Shown here piece after piece: positions 1 through 8,002 of a DNA stretch of 64,000 bases. The first letter of the stretch is position 1. Each line of letters starts with the position of its first letter. Origin of the DNA: Lachnospiraceae bacterium (GTDB lineage Bacteria > Bacillota > Clostridia > Lachnospirales > Lachnospiraceae); NCBI GenBank assembly GCA_015056765.1, contig SVFQ01000005.1, positions 62,001 through 126,000 of the forward strand. Direction: 5' to 3'. The notes beneath the pieces were generated by a model, which searched no databases, was not told where the DNA came from, and was given only the letters and a program-made list of their open reading frames with translations. A program made the position numbers and the translations under genes.

Positions 1-693
1 GCAGCTACAAACAGCAACCGTGAAGTTACTGTATCTAGCCAGATTTCTGCAAAATCCGTTCAGTCCAGAACTGTAGCAGCTGATATTGCTCAGTACTATG
101 ACAAAGACGGTAACGCAATCTCTGCAAACGCACTTGAGAATTACGTAAACGTAACTCCATCTGCAACAGCAGGCCAGGCTGGTACAATTACTGAAGCATC
201 CGGACATCGTCCAGTATATGATGCAGTAGGTAACGAAAGAAAGCTTAAAGTTGGTGAATTGACTGCACAGCAGGATAAAGTAGGTGACTTAACTGTTAAG
301 TTACACGTAGGTGCTGATGCTACATCTAACAACCAGATTTCCATGAACATTTCTGCAATGACCTCTAAGGGTCTTGGCGTAAATGGTCTGGATGTATCCG
401 GAACAGATGATAGCAAAGCTCTGAAGGCAATCGAGACTATCAAAGAAGCAATCCAGAAAGTATCTACTCAGAGATCTTCTCTTGGTGCTGTACAGAACAG
501 ATTAGAGCACACCATTAAGAACCTGGATAACGTTGTTGAGAATACCACATCTGCAGAAAGCCAGATTCGTGATACAGATATGGCATCTGAGATGGTTAAG
601 TACTCCAACAACAACATCCTTTCTCAGGCTGGCCAGTCTATGCTTGCACAGGCTAACCAGACTAACCAGGGTGTTCTGTCCTTACTTCGTTAG
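1..693 (+). CDS. fliC: Flagellin, C-terminal part (5' end outside window)
   Basis: The reading frame is open from base 1 to a TAG at 691-693, so only the C-terminal 230 residues are present. The last 100 residues have the flagellin C-terminal signature: an LEHTIKNLDNVVENTT helix, then SQIRDTDMASEMV, then a Q/A/N-rich end finishing NQGVLSLLR. The preceding part is the variable surface domain. The product polymerises into the flagellar filament. Codon use is strongly biased, as expected of a highly expressed gene, and the C-terminal motif is fully conserved, unlike the damaged paralogue at 33.8-35.3 kb. A strong terminator follows, and a GT2 glycosyltransferase gene lies immediately downstream, as in known flagellin-glycosylation loci. 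Confidence 0.95.
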   Translation, partial: AATNSNREVTVSSQISAKSVQSRTVAADIAQYYDKDGNAISANALENYVNVTPSATAGQAGTITEASGHRPVYDAVGNERKLKVGELTAQQDKVGDLTVKLHVGADATSNNQISMNISAMTSKGLGVNGLDVSGTDDSKALKAIETIKEAIQKVSTQRSSLGAVQNRLEHTIKNLDNVVENTTSAESQIRDTDMASEMVKYSNNNILSQAGQSMLAQANQTNQGVLSLLR

Positions 694-761
694 TTCTTAA
701 CCGTATTCATTAAGGTACAGTAGTCCTAGGACAAAGCTGAACTTACCATGATAAAGAAATT

Positions 762-790
762 GGCCGAGGTTTATCCTCGGCCTTTTCTTT
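762..790 (+). terminator. Intrinsic terminator of flagellin gene
   Basis: A perfect 8-bp GGCCGAGG/CCTCGGCC stem with a 5-nt loop is followed by TTTTCTTT. It lies 69 bases after the flagellin stop codon. Confidence 0.9.
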
Positions 791-847
791 TATGGTACAA
801 TTTTATTATATGAGACATACTATTGATGACCGAAAATGGGGGTTGGG

Positions 848-2662
848 ATGATCTTATCCATTTCAATACTTTCAAATGGAAAAAGTGAAGATTTGTGGAA
901 ATGTCTGGAATCAGCAAAAAAGATTCTAAAGCGCGTGCCGGGGGAACTGATTGTAACTGATACGGGGTGTCCTAAGGATATTCGCGAGAGAATAGAACGG
1001 GGCTACGCTGATCGGGTAATCGATTTTACCTGGTGCAATGATTTCGCGGCAGCTAGAAATGCAGGTATGAAGATTTGCAAAGGCGAATGGTTCATGGCCA
1101 TGGATGACGATGAGTGGTTTGAACGAGAGCCGGAAGAGTTGATTGCATTTCTATTGTCTGATGAGAGAAACAACTATGGTATAGCAGCTTATCGTATAAA
1201 GAATTATTTCGACTATACCAGTGGCGAAGGTGGATTTAGCTGGGCTACGAGACTTTGTAGACTGATTCCGGGAACACACTATCATGGGGTGGTGCATGAG
1301 TATATTTTGAGTTCGGATACGCGGTGCAAGCTGATTTATGACTATGCGGAGCACTATGGTTATGCTTTTGCGGATGAAGACGAGAAAAAGGCACATGCTA
1401 AGCGGAATCAGACTTTGCTCTTAGAGGCAATTCGAAGAGAGCCGGATGATTTGAAGTGGAGAAATCAGCTTATAGCGGATTATCATGATATGAAGATGTA
1501 TCCGGAATTGCTGGATTTAAGTAGGGAGACTTTGGCACTGTGCGAAGGAAACTATGCCGGTAAAGGCAAGGGACCTTTTGCGGTTGGAGAGTTCTTAGCC
1601 CTTTTAGGCTTAGATAAGGCTGAAGAGGCAAAAACATGTATGAATCAGGCACTGGAGGAAGAGAATCTAGAGCCTGCAGCCAAGGCTGCTTTATGGGATC
1701 ACCTGGCTGAGTGGCAACTAGAGCATGGTGAGGAAGAAGGCTGCATAAGTAGCGTGGATGCGTATTTGAAAATCCAGGCTGTGCACGGTATGAATCAGAC
1801 AGAATCCTATGAAGCATCACCGCTTTACGGAGAGGTGCTAACAGATCGCGTGAAGCAGGTGCTTTTGGGACGCAAGGTGGCGGCAGCGTGTAGGCTGCTG
1901 GCGGAAAGAACAACTGATGGGCTTACAACTAACAAGTTGAAGCGGACTATGATGGATAATCTGCAGGCTATCCAATGGAATCTACTAGCCGAATATCAGA
2001 TTGGTGGTATTTTGCAGGAAGTGCTGGCGGTACCGGTGGGTGTGATATTTGATGGTGAGGATGAAGACACTAGAGCAGAGGCAAGTGAGGAAGGCTTTGA
2101 AGCAAGCGATATCAGCGCTGCTTATGTGGATTTTATCGATGGTTGTCTTACTGATGAGAAGCGCAGAAGCGTATTTTTTGCGGCGCTTCAGCAGGTATAT
2201 GAGAATCGGTCTGAACGCTTTGAAGAACTGACGGACGTATTAAGCGGAAGCGTTGCATTGGTGGATGCACTGGTGAGCATACCGTATGAGGTGTGGAAGA
2301 AGATTACTAGCGATTCGGAGTTTTGGAATATGCTGATAGAACTAGCAGGCACGGGAGAACTACTACAGGCGCGAGATGTGCTCTTAGAGGATGGGGTACA
2401 GGCGTCCAGAGAGGACCTGCAAGGCGCACTTATCCATTATGTACAGCTGGTGACAGGCTTCTATCAGCTGAATTTACCTGCGGAGGCTTTTGCAGGTGCG
2501 GGGGGACTTTTGCCTAAAGATGGTAGATTCGCATTGCATCTGGGACAACTGCTGATGGCAGAAGGAAGTAAGGACGGCAAGCGAGTGGCAGAGGAAGTGA
2601 AGGTATGCGTGCAGGAGCTTCCGGACATGAAGGATGTGTTGTTGCGATACTTGCGGGGATGA
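848..2662 (+). CDS. GT2 glycosyltransferase with long C-terminal repeat region
   Basis: This 604-residue protein begins with a family 2 glycosyltransferase domain (about residues 1-220). It starts MILSISILSNGK, has an AAARNAGM stretch and the acidic metal/nucleotide-sugar site MAMDDDEWFE near residue 85. The remaining 380 residues are helical and TPR-like, an arrangement seen in SunS-type and flagellin-modifying GT2 enzymes. ATG 848 is chosen because GGGGGTTGGG sits just upstream; an in-frame ATG at 836 would add four residues but has no ribosome binding site. It directly follows the flagellin gene, as the flagellin glycosyltransferase gene follows fliC in Clostridioides difficile. A role in glycosylating flagellin is inferred from this context, and the sugar is unknown. 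Confidence 0.85.
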   Translation: MILSISILSNGKSEDLWKCLESAKKILKRVPGELIVTDTGCPKDIRERIERGYADRVIDFTWCNDFAAARNAGMKICKGEWFMAMDDDEWFEREPEELIAFLLSDERNNYGIAAYRIKNYFDYTSGEGGFSWATRLCRLIPGTHYHGVVHEYILSSDTRCKLIYDYAEHYGYAFADEDEKKAHAKRNQTLLLEAIRREPDDLKWRNQLIADYHDMKMYPELLDLSRETLALCEGNYAGKGKGPFAVGEFLALLGLDKAEEAKTCMNQALEEENLEPAAKAALWDHLAEWQLEHGEEEGCISSVDAYLKIQAVHGMNQTESYEASPLYGEVLTDRVKQVLLGRKVAAACRLLAERTTDGLTTNKLKRTMMDNLQAIQWNLLAEYQIGGILQEVLAVPVGVIFDGEDEDTRAEASEEGFEASDISAAYVDFIDGCLTDEKRRSVFFAALQQVYENRSERFEELTDVLSGSVALVDALVSIPYEVWKKITSDSEFWNMLIELAGTGELLQARDVLLEDGVQASREDLQGALIHYVQLVTGFYQLNLPAEAFAGAGGLLPKDGRFALHLGQLLMAEGSKDGKRVAEEVKVCVQELPDMKDVLLRYLRG

Positions 2663-2665
2663 TTT

Positions 2666-2694
2666 TTGACAATTAAGTACTATTATGATATAGT
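2666..2694 (+). promoter_or_regulatory. Sigma-A-type promoter
   Basis: TTGACA (2666-2671), a 17-bp spacer and TATAGT (2689-2694) lie just after the GT2 stop codon. The 5' leader to the Rpn gene would be about 185 bases, and it contains a short inverted repeat GTAGT...ACTAC near 2790-2807. Confidence 0.65.
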
Positions 2695-2886
2695 AAGCGA
2701 TGTTCAAGAGCCGATATGGCTTCGAGGGCATTCGCCCACTATTTCCCAATGATGACATTGAGGTAGTTAGTTAGTTGGTTTATAATTGTAGTAGGTTTTA
2801 ACTACTAATGTATATGCATAAAATCAGACACTTTCTATATTTCTAGTCATATTAGCTCTTGAGATTTTTATCGAAGGAGGTCATAT

Positions 2887-3861
2887 ATGACAGAAGAAAA
2901 GAAACAGATTTGCAATTCAAAGGTTAGGGATAGCGGAGCAAAACTAATTTTTGAAAATGCAACCCTTTGCTCGCAGTTTCTGCGAGAGTACTCTGGAATT
3001 GATATTTTTAAGAATGTTCGGCCAGAGGATGTGGAAGACATGACAGAGCGGTTTGCACCCATGTTTACAGAAGAACGCGAGGCGGATGTAGTTAAAAAGG
3101 TTAAGATTCCAGAATTGGGGGACCTTTTTGTGGTAACGCTGATAGAGCATAAAGCGTCTGTGGACTACAATGTAAGCATGCAGCTTCTCAGGTATATGGT
3201 ATATATCTGGGAGGATTATGAGAAGCGGATGGAGAATCAACACGAGGGGATTTCCAAAACAAAGGGATTCAAGTATCCGCCGATTATTCCGATTGTTTAT
3301 TATGAGGATGCAGCTGAATGGACATCTGCAATTCATCTGACGGATAGAATTCTTTTGGACAATGTATTTGAAGATTATTTGCCGGAATTTAAATATCTAT
3401 TATTCAGATTGCAGGATCAGAATAACCAAGATTTGATTGAGAAGCAGGATGAGATATCCTTTATAATGCTTATCAATCGACTTCGAAATGCGGAGGAATT
3501 CAAGCAATTGGATTTGCCCTCTGGATATTTGGATTCTATTTCCCAAAAGAGCCCTGAGGATGTATTGCGTGTCATAGAGAAGGTTGTTGCTGCATATTTA
3601 CGACAGTATCGGGTTTCAGAAGAGGAGATTCAAAGGCTTACAGATTCTGTAAGGAGGCGTAAAATGGGACAGTTATTTGAGAACTTTAAAGGCTATGACT
3701 TGCCAGCTGAGCGTGAAAAGGCTAAAACGGAAGGCTTAATCGAAGTTACTCAGGTTGTTGAGCGCTTAAAGAGCGGTGAAACGCCAGAGGCAATTATCAT
3801 AACGGGTGTGGACAAAAGTACAGTTGAGGCTGCAGAAAAGATAGTAGCTTTATTTCAATAA
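2887..3861 (+). CDS. Rpn family (YhgA-like) PD-(D/E)XK nuclease
   Basis: This is a 324-residue protein of the recombination-promoting nuclease / putative transposase family. Residues 12-50 match the family opening (DSGAKLIFEN...FLREYSG). A PD-(D/E)XK-like core is visible as the aspartate of EADVVKKV followed by LIEHKAS near residue 75. The tail PEAIIITGVDKSTVEAAEKI is the usual Rpn C-terminal segment. Family members are DNA nucleases, and several act in phage defence or recombination. The start has a strong AAGGAGG 6 bases upstream (2874-2880). A second strong site inside the gene is listed separately. It is an insertion between a glycosyltransferase and the cytidylyltransferase fusion, with no obvious role in glycan synthesis. 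Confidence 0.85.
   Translation: MTEEKKQICNSKVRDSGAKLIFENATLCSQFLREYSGIDIFKNVRPEDVEDMTERFAPMFTEEREADVVKKVKIPELGDLFVVTLIEHKASVDYNVSMQLLRYMVYIWEDYEKRMENQHEGISKTKGFKYPPIIPIVYYEDAAEWTSAIHLTDRILLDNVFEDYLPEFKYLLFRLQDQNNQDLIEKQDEISFIMLINRLRNAEEFKQLDLPSGYLDSISQKSPEDVLRVIEKVVAAYLRQYRVSEEEIQRLTDSVRRRKMGQLFENFKGYDLPAEREKAKTEGLIEVTQVVERLKSGETPEAIIITGVDKSTVEAAEKIVALFQ
3664..3861 (+). CDS. Possible intragenic Rpn small protein (C-terminal 65 residues)
   Basis: Inside the Rpn gene, in the same frame, a perfect AAGGAGG (3651-3657) sits 6 bases before ATG 3664 (codon 260). Initiation there would yield a free 65-residue C-terminal domain starting MGQLFENF. Some Rpn genes are known to encode such intragenic small proteins, which neutralise the full-length nuclease. 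That this one is made is inference from the ribosome binding site alone. Confidence 0.45.
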   Translation: MGQLFENFKGYDLPAEREKAKTEGLIEVTQVVERLKSGETPEAIIITGVDKSTVEAAEKIVALFQ

Positions 3862-3870
3862 ACATAGTGG

Positions 3871-3895
3871 GGCAGTACCAAAGGTACTGCCTTTT
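3871..3895 (+). terminator. Intrinsic terminator after Rpn gene
   Basis: A perfect 9-bp stem GGCAGTACC/GGTACTGCC with an AAA loop is followed by TTTT. Near copies of this stem occur at 6256 and 10573. Confidence 0.75.
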
Positions 3896-3912
3896 CTAAA
3901 AAGGGGAAAAGC

Positions 3913-5259
3913 ATGAAAAAAGTCATTACATATGGGTCCTTTGATTTATTTCATGAAGGACACTATCAAATATTGAAACGCGCTAAAGCACTGGGGGACT
4001 ACCTCATCGTAGGCGTCACCACAGAGCATTATGACACTATGAGGGGCAAACTGAACCTGGTGGATCCTATCATGACACGTATTGAGAACGTGCGCGCTAC
4101 TGGATTTGCTGATGAAATCATCGTGGAGGATCATGAGGGACAGAAGATTGAGGATATCCAGAAGTATGGTGTGGATATCTTTACATTAGGCTCTGATTGG
4201 ACGGGAAAATTTGATTATTTAAAGAATTATTGCGAGGTAGTGTATCTGGAGCGTACGCCGGATATCAGTTCGTCTCTTTTGCGTGAGGGCAGATTCAAAC
4301 TGGTGCGAATCGGTATCGTGGGTACGGGCCGTGTGGCGCCTAGATTTTTCGAGGAGTCCAGTTACGTATCCGGTGCGGAAGTCGTGGCAGCATATAATCC
4401 TGAGGAGGATAGTGCCAAAGCATTTCGTGAGAAGTATCAGTTGCCGGTGTATACTGAGGACTTTGATCAATTTTTAAATCAGGTAGATGCGGTGTATGTG
4501 GCATCACCAAACGAGACCCATGCAGATTATGTGCGTAGATCTCTGGAAGCAGGTAAACACGTGTTGTGTGAAAAGCCTATGACTTTTACCTATGATGAGG
4601 CGGTGGAACTCTATGATATGGCGGCACAGAAAAATCTGACACTGATGGAAGGTATCCGTGCAGCCTATCTGCCGGGATTTCAGCAGATACTTGCTATGGC
4701 CAAGAACGGAACCATCGGTAATATCGTTAATGTAGAGGCCTGCTTTTCCAGAATCGGTACGCCTGGGTCTAGAGAGATGACAGATGAGAAGTATAGCGGT
4801 GCCTTTTTGGAATATAGCAGTTATGGTATGCTGCCTATCTTTAAACTGCTTGGATTTAACTATCAGGATGTGAGTATAGAGTCCATTTTGGGTGATAGAG
4901 GTATAGATGTGTATACCGAGGTGCATTTCCATTACCCCGGAAGCCTGGCTACGGCTAAGGCCGGGGCCGGCGTGAAGTCGGAGGGCCAACTCATCATCGC
5001 AGGTACGAAGGGATATATCCTGGTGCCGGCGCCTTGGTGGCTCACCAGAAGCTTCGATGTGCGTTATGAGGATCCTACGAAGGTGGATCACTATAAGGCG
5101 GACTTCCAAGGTGATGGTTTCCGTTATGAAATCGCTGAGTTTATCTCTAAAATCAATGGCACGGGTGGCAAAGATTATCGGTTGACCGCTGAGGAGTCTA
5201 TCGCTATGGCGAAGGTGGTAGAGAAGTTCATGAAGCTGCGTGAGAAGATGCAAGGATAG
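3913..5259 (+). CDS. Cytidylyltransferase-Gfo/Idh/MocA oxidoreductase fusion
   Basis: This 448-residue protein joins two enzymes. Residues 1-130 are a TagD-like nucleotidyltransferase: YGSFDLFHEGH carries the HxGH motif, LGSDWTGKF lies mid-domain, and ERTPDISSSLLR matches the RTxGISTT loop of glycerol-3-phosphate cytidylyltransferases. Residues 131-448 are a Gfo/Idh/MocA NAD(P)-dependent sugar oxidoreductase, with the dinucleotide loop RIGIVGTGRVAPRF and the catalytic-lysine motif CEKPM. The fusion implies that one substrate is both oxidised or reduced and CMP-activated, for example a polyol phosphate. The next gene encodes a second oxidoreductase of the same family with only a 7-base gap. 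The ribosome binding site is AAAGGGGAAA before ATG 3913. Domain calls are firm; the substrate is unknown. Confidence 0.88.
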   Translation: MKKVITYGSFDLFHEGHYQILKRAKALGDYLIVGVTTEHYDTMRGKLNLVDPIMTRIENVRATGFADEIIVEDHEGQKIEDIQKYGVDIFTLGSDWTGKFDYLKNYCEVVYLERTPDISSSLLREGRFKLVRIGIVGTGRVAPRFFEESSYVSGAEVVAAYNPEEDSAKAFREKYQLPVYTEDFDQFLNQVDAVYVASPNETHADYVRRSLEAGKHVLCEKPMTFTYDEAVELYDMAAQKNLTLMEGIRAAYLPGFQQILAMAKNGTIGNIVNVEACFSRIGTPGSREMTDEKYSGAFLEYSSYGMLPIFKLLGFNYQDVSIESILGDRGIDVYTEVHFHYPGSLATAKAGAGVKSEGQLIIAGTKGYILVPAPWWLTRSFDVRYEDPTKVDHYKADFQGDGFRYEIAEFISKINGTGGKDYRLTAEESIAMAKVVEKFMKLREKMQG

Positions 5260-5266
5260 AGGGGAC

Positions 5267-6244
5267 ATGGAAGATAAAGTATACCGTATCGGTATAATCG
5301 GAACAGGGCGAATTGCAAAGCGTTTTGTAAAGGAAGTGGAATACGTAGACGGGATGGAAATCACTGCTGTGTATAATCCGCATGCTGGAAGTGCAGAAAG
5401 GTTTGCGCGAGCTATACAGGCGGATGGGCTATCTGAGAAGAACGAAGACTTTGCGGTTCAGGCGATTGACTCATTGGATGAGTTTTGGCCTTTGGTTGAT
5501 ATCGTATATATCGCCAGCCCACACGGTAGTCATATAGATTATGCCCTGCAGGCATTGGAACATGGGAAGCATGTGTTATGCGAGAAACCCATGGCGCTGA
5601 CACGGGATGAGGCGGAGAAAGCATATGCCTTGGCTACTGAGAAGAATCTGGTGCTTATGGAGGAATTGAAGACAGCATACTGCCCCGGATTCCTGAAAGT
5701 GGTAGAACTGGCAGAGAGTGGCGTGATTGGCGAGATTTGCCACGTGGAGGCGACATTTACCAAACTGGAGAATCCACAAGGCCGTGAACTCAAGGATAAG
5801 GGTGTGGCCGGAAGCTTTATTGAATTAGGCACGTATGGTCTACTAGGTGTGTTTGCCATGCTGGGTACGGATTGGGATGATGTGAAGTTCCGCTCCATCC
5901 GAAATGAAGATGGGGTGGATCTCTATACAGAAGCGCATTTTGTCGGTGACAAAAAGATGGCCACGGTGGCAGCGGGCCTAGGTGTAAAGAAGCAAGGTGA
6001 CCTCATCGTTTCCGGTACAAAAGGCTATATCCGCGTACTTGCACCTTGGTGGAAGACGACAGAGATTCAGGTGGGCTTTGAAGATATCACACAGAATCAA
6101 ACCTATCACGAAGCCTTTGAAGGGGATGGAATCCGCTATGTACTGAAGGAAGTGTTACGACAGATGGACAATGGAAATCCGAATCCACGCATGCAGGAAA
6201 TCAGCGTAGCTATGGCGGACGTGATGGAGAAGTTTAGAAAGTAA
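5267..6244 (+). CDS. Gfo/Idh/MocA family NAD(P)-dependent oxidoreductase
   Basis: This 325-residue sugar dehydrogenase/reductase has its N-terminal Rossmann loop IGIIGTGRIAKRF at residues 7-19, the characteristic CEKPMALT around residue 105, and a C-terminal alpha/beta substrate domain. It closely resembles the oxidoreductase half of the preceding fusion (shared FxEVEYV, AVYNPHAGS, SGTKGYIRVLAPWW patterns), so the pair probably arose by duplication. ATG 5267 is chosen because GAGGGG lies 3-8 bases upstream and it starts after the previous stop; an upstream in-frame start at 5240 would overlap that gene. The substrate is not predictable, but the neighbours suggest a nucleotide-activated polyol or sugar. 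Confidence 0.85.
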   Translation: MEDKVYRIGIIGTGRIAKRFVKEVEYVDGMEITAVYNPHAGSAERFARAIQADGLSEKNEDFAVQAIDSLDEFWPLVDIVYIASPHGSHIDYALQALEHGKHVLCEKPMALTRDEAEKAYALATEKNLVLMEELKTAYCPGFLKVVELAESGVIGEICHVEATFTKLENPQGRELKDKGVAGSFIELGTYGLLGVFAMLGTDWDDVKFRSIRNEDGVDLYTEAHFVGDKKMATVAAGLGVKKQGDLIVSGTKGYIRVLAPWWKTTEIQVGFEDITQNQTYHEAFEGDGIRYVLKEVLRQMDNGNPNPRMQEISVAMADVMEKFRK

Positions 6245-6253
6245 TAGAGAGTA

Positions 6254-6284
6254 AAGGCAGTGCTTTGATGTACTGTCTTTTTTA
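6254..6284 (+). terminator. Intrinsic terminator
   Basis: An AGGCAGT/ACTGTCT stem with one G-T pair and a loop of about 10 bases precedes a T-rich run. It resembles the other GGCAGT-type terminators in this island. Confidence 0.55.
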
Positions 6285-6290
6285 TTATAA

Positions 6291-6388
6291 GAAGGTTGTG
6301 GAGAGTTGTGGAAGGAAAATGAAGTTGTGGAAGGTTGTGGAGAGTTGTGGAAGAAAAATGAAGTTGTGGAAGGTTGTGGAAGGTTGTG
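6291..6388. repeat. Tandem repeat of a 39-bp unit plus two 10-bp units
   Basis: Two 39-bp units (6291-6329 and 6330-6368) differ at one base. Each contains three GTTGTG cores, in the contexts GAAGGTTGTG, GAGAGTTGTG and GAAGTTGTG. Two further copies of the 10-mer GAAGGTTGTG follow (6369-6378, 6379-6388). The array ends about 27 bases before the ATPase start codon, so it occupies that gene's promoter region. Confidence 0.9.
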
Positions 6389-6415
6389 GTAAAATATGAC
6401 TAAGAGGTATTAAAG

Positions 6416-7516
6416 ATGAAGAAATATGAACTTGTTAAAAATCCATATACATTGCAGTTTAGCTATATCCCGCCACAGTTCATCGAAAGAACTCGTATCA
6501 CAAATGAGATAATTAGCAATTACATTCGCGAGATTCCAACCTATAGAGGCATGTTTATAAGTGGCGTTAGAGGTAGTGGAAAAACAGTAATATTAGGAGA
6601 TATCAGGAACAAAATAGCAAGTCATGAAGAGTGGATTACAGTGGATTTAAATCCGGAAACGCATTTACTAGATTCGTTGGCACGAAACTTGTATTTGATT
6701 CCTGAAATCAAAGCATTATTTGTAAAAGCAAAACTGGATTTCTCAGTGTTGGGAATAGGGATTCAAGTAGAGAATGCAGAATTGGTGGCGTCCAATGAAG
6801 AGGATGCTATCCGCATGATGCTGCAGGTTTTGAAAAAGGCAAAAAAGAAGGTTTTGGTAACAATAGACGAGGTTACGTATAGTAAGGATGTATCCAGGTT
6901 TTCTCATGCGCTGTCGTCTTATGCGGGAGCGGATTTTGATATCTATCTCTTGATGACGGGTTTGGCTGATAATATCAAGGCAATCAAGAACCAGAAGTCA
7001 CTGACATTCCTATATAGAGCAAAAGTGGTTACACTCGATGAATTAAACGTAACAGCTATGTGCGCGGACTATCAAAAGACCCTGGGGATATCCAGAGAAA
7101 AAGCAGAAGAATTAGCATATATGACGAAAGGATACTCGCTAGCATTTCAAGCATTAGGTTATCACTACTGGAATGCTCTGTGTGAATCGCAAAGCGCTGA
7201 AAATGTAAGACAGGAAGATGTTGAGCGAGAGTTAGAAGTATCACTTTCTGAATTGGCTTACGAGAAAATTTGGGACGAATTATCAGAGGTGGATCAGAAG
7301 GTGTTGATTGCTATGAAACAGCTTCTGGGCAGTAGCGAGGAACAATATATAAGGGTTGAAGATATCCGAAATGCAGTGGAAATGACCTCAAATACATTTA
7401 CCACTTATCGGGCACGTTTGCTGGAAAGCGGTGTGATTGATGGAAAACGGTATGGGTATTTATCATTGAAACTGCCGTTATTTGGTCGATTTGTGGATAT
7501 GATGAGTAAATACTAA
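6416..7516 (+). CDS. Stand-alone AAA ATPase with C-terminal winged-helix-like region
   Basis: This 366-residue P-loop ATPase has Walker A GVRGSGKT at about residue 50 and Walker B VLVTIDE at about residue 145. The C-terminal 90 residues (LSEVDQKVLIAMKQL through GYLSLKLPLFGRFV) look like a winged helix-turn-helix. It belongs broadly to the AAA_16 / archaeal-type ATPase group. Such single-gene ATPases are common as accessory or mobile genes and have no known enzymatic part in glycan synthesis. ATG 6416 has only a weak AGAGGT upstream, and the 39-bp repeat array is immediately before it. The function is unknown. Confidence 0.8.
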   Translation: MKKYELVKNPYTLQFSYIPPQFIERTRITNEIISNYIREIPTYRGMFISGVRGSGKTVILGDIRNKIASHEEWITVDLNPETHLLDSLARNLYLIPEIKALFVKAKLDFSVLGIGIQVENAELVASNEEDAIRMMLQVLKKAKKKVLVTIDEVTYSKDVSRFSHALSSYAGADFDIYLLMTGLADNIKAIKNQKSLTFLYRAKVVTLDELNVTAMCADYQKTLGISREKAEELAYMTKGYSLAFQALGYHYWNALCESQSAENVRQEDVERELEVSLSELAYEKIWDELSEVDQKVLIAMKQLLGSSEEQYIRVEDIRNAVEMTSNTFTTYRARLLESGVIDGKRYGYLSLKLPLFGRFVDMMSKY

Positions 7517-7552
7517 AACGAATAGGTTCTTTACGAGAATAAGGGGAAATAC

Positions 7553-7975
7553 ATGTATAAGATAGGTTATACGCAGGGCGTATTTGATATGTTCCATATC
7601 GGACATTTGAATTTGATCAATGGAGCTGCCGCACAATGCGAGCAGTTAATCGTAGGAGTGAATTCGGATGAGCTGGTGCAACAGTATAAAGACAAAAAAG
7701 TGGTTATACCTGAGAAGGATCGTGCTGAGATAATAGGAAACCTGAAAGCAGTTGATCGGGTTGAAATTGTGGATACATTGGATAAGGTGGAGTTGTATCA
7801 GAAGTTTCATTTTGATGCAGTTTTTATCGGAGATGATTGGAAAGGAAATGAACGTTGGCTCCAAACGGAGAAAGATTTGAAGGAATACGGAGTAGACGTG
7901 GTATACCTTCCACATACACCAAGCGTCTCTTCTACAGGACTTAGAGTTGAAATACCAAATAGAGTTGAAGAGTAA
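7553..7975 (+). CDS. TagD-like cytidylyltransferase
   Basis: This is a 140-residue nucleotidyltransferase of normal TagD length. It shows TQGVFDMFHIGHLNL with the HxGH motif (residues 15-18), FIGDDWKGN in the middle and the CTP-loop-like PHTPSVSSTGLR near the C end. The family makes CDP-activated small alcohols such as CDP-glycerol from the phosphate and CTP. The gene has AAGGGGAAA before ATG 7553. A TagF-like CDP-alcohol phosphotransferase gene follows within 30 bases, so the two probably form a donor-synthesis and transfer pair. Glycerol is the default guess; another polyol is possible. Confidence 0.85.
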   Translation: MYKIGYTQGVFDMFHIGHLNLINGAAAQCEQLIVGVNSDELVQQYKDKKVVIPEKDRAEIIGNLKAVDRVEIVDTLDKVELYQKFHFDAVFIGDDWKGNERWLQTEKDLKEYGVDVVYLPHTPSVSSTGLRVEIPNRVEE

Positions 7976-8002
7976 GGATTCGAACAATTACGGAATAAAA
8001 AC

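Noticed and set aside
1470-1913. Minus-strand open frame of 147 codons inside the GT2 gene
   Set aside because: It lies opposite a clear glycosyltransferase, has a Pro/Leu-rich composition with no domain, and no ribosome binding site.
4504-5364. Minus-strand open frame of 286 codons opposite the oxidoreductase genes
   Set aside because: Long but antisense to two well-supported Gfo/Idh/MocA domains; His/Arg/Ser-rich product with no recognisable motif.
6291-6388. CRISPR-like array
   Set aside because: The units are directly adjacent with no unique spacers, and no cas gene is present.
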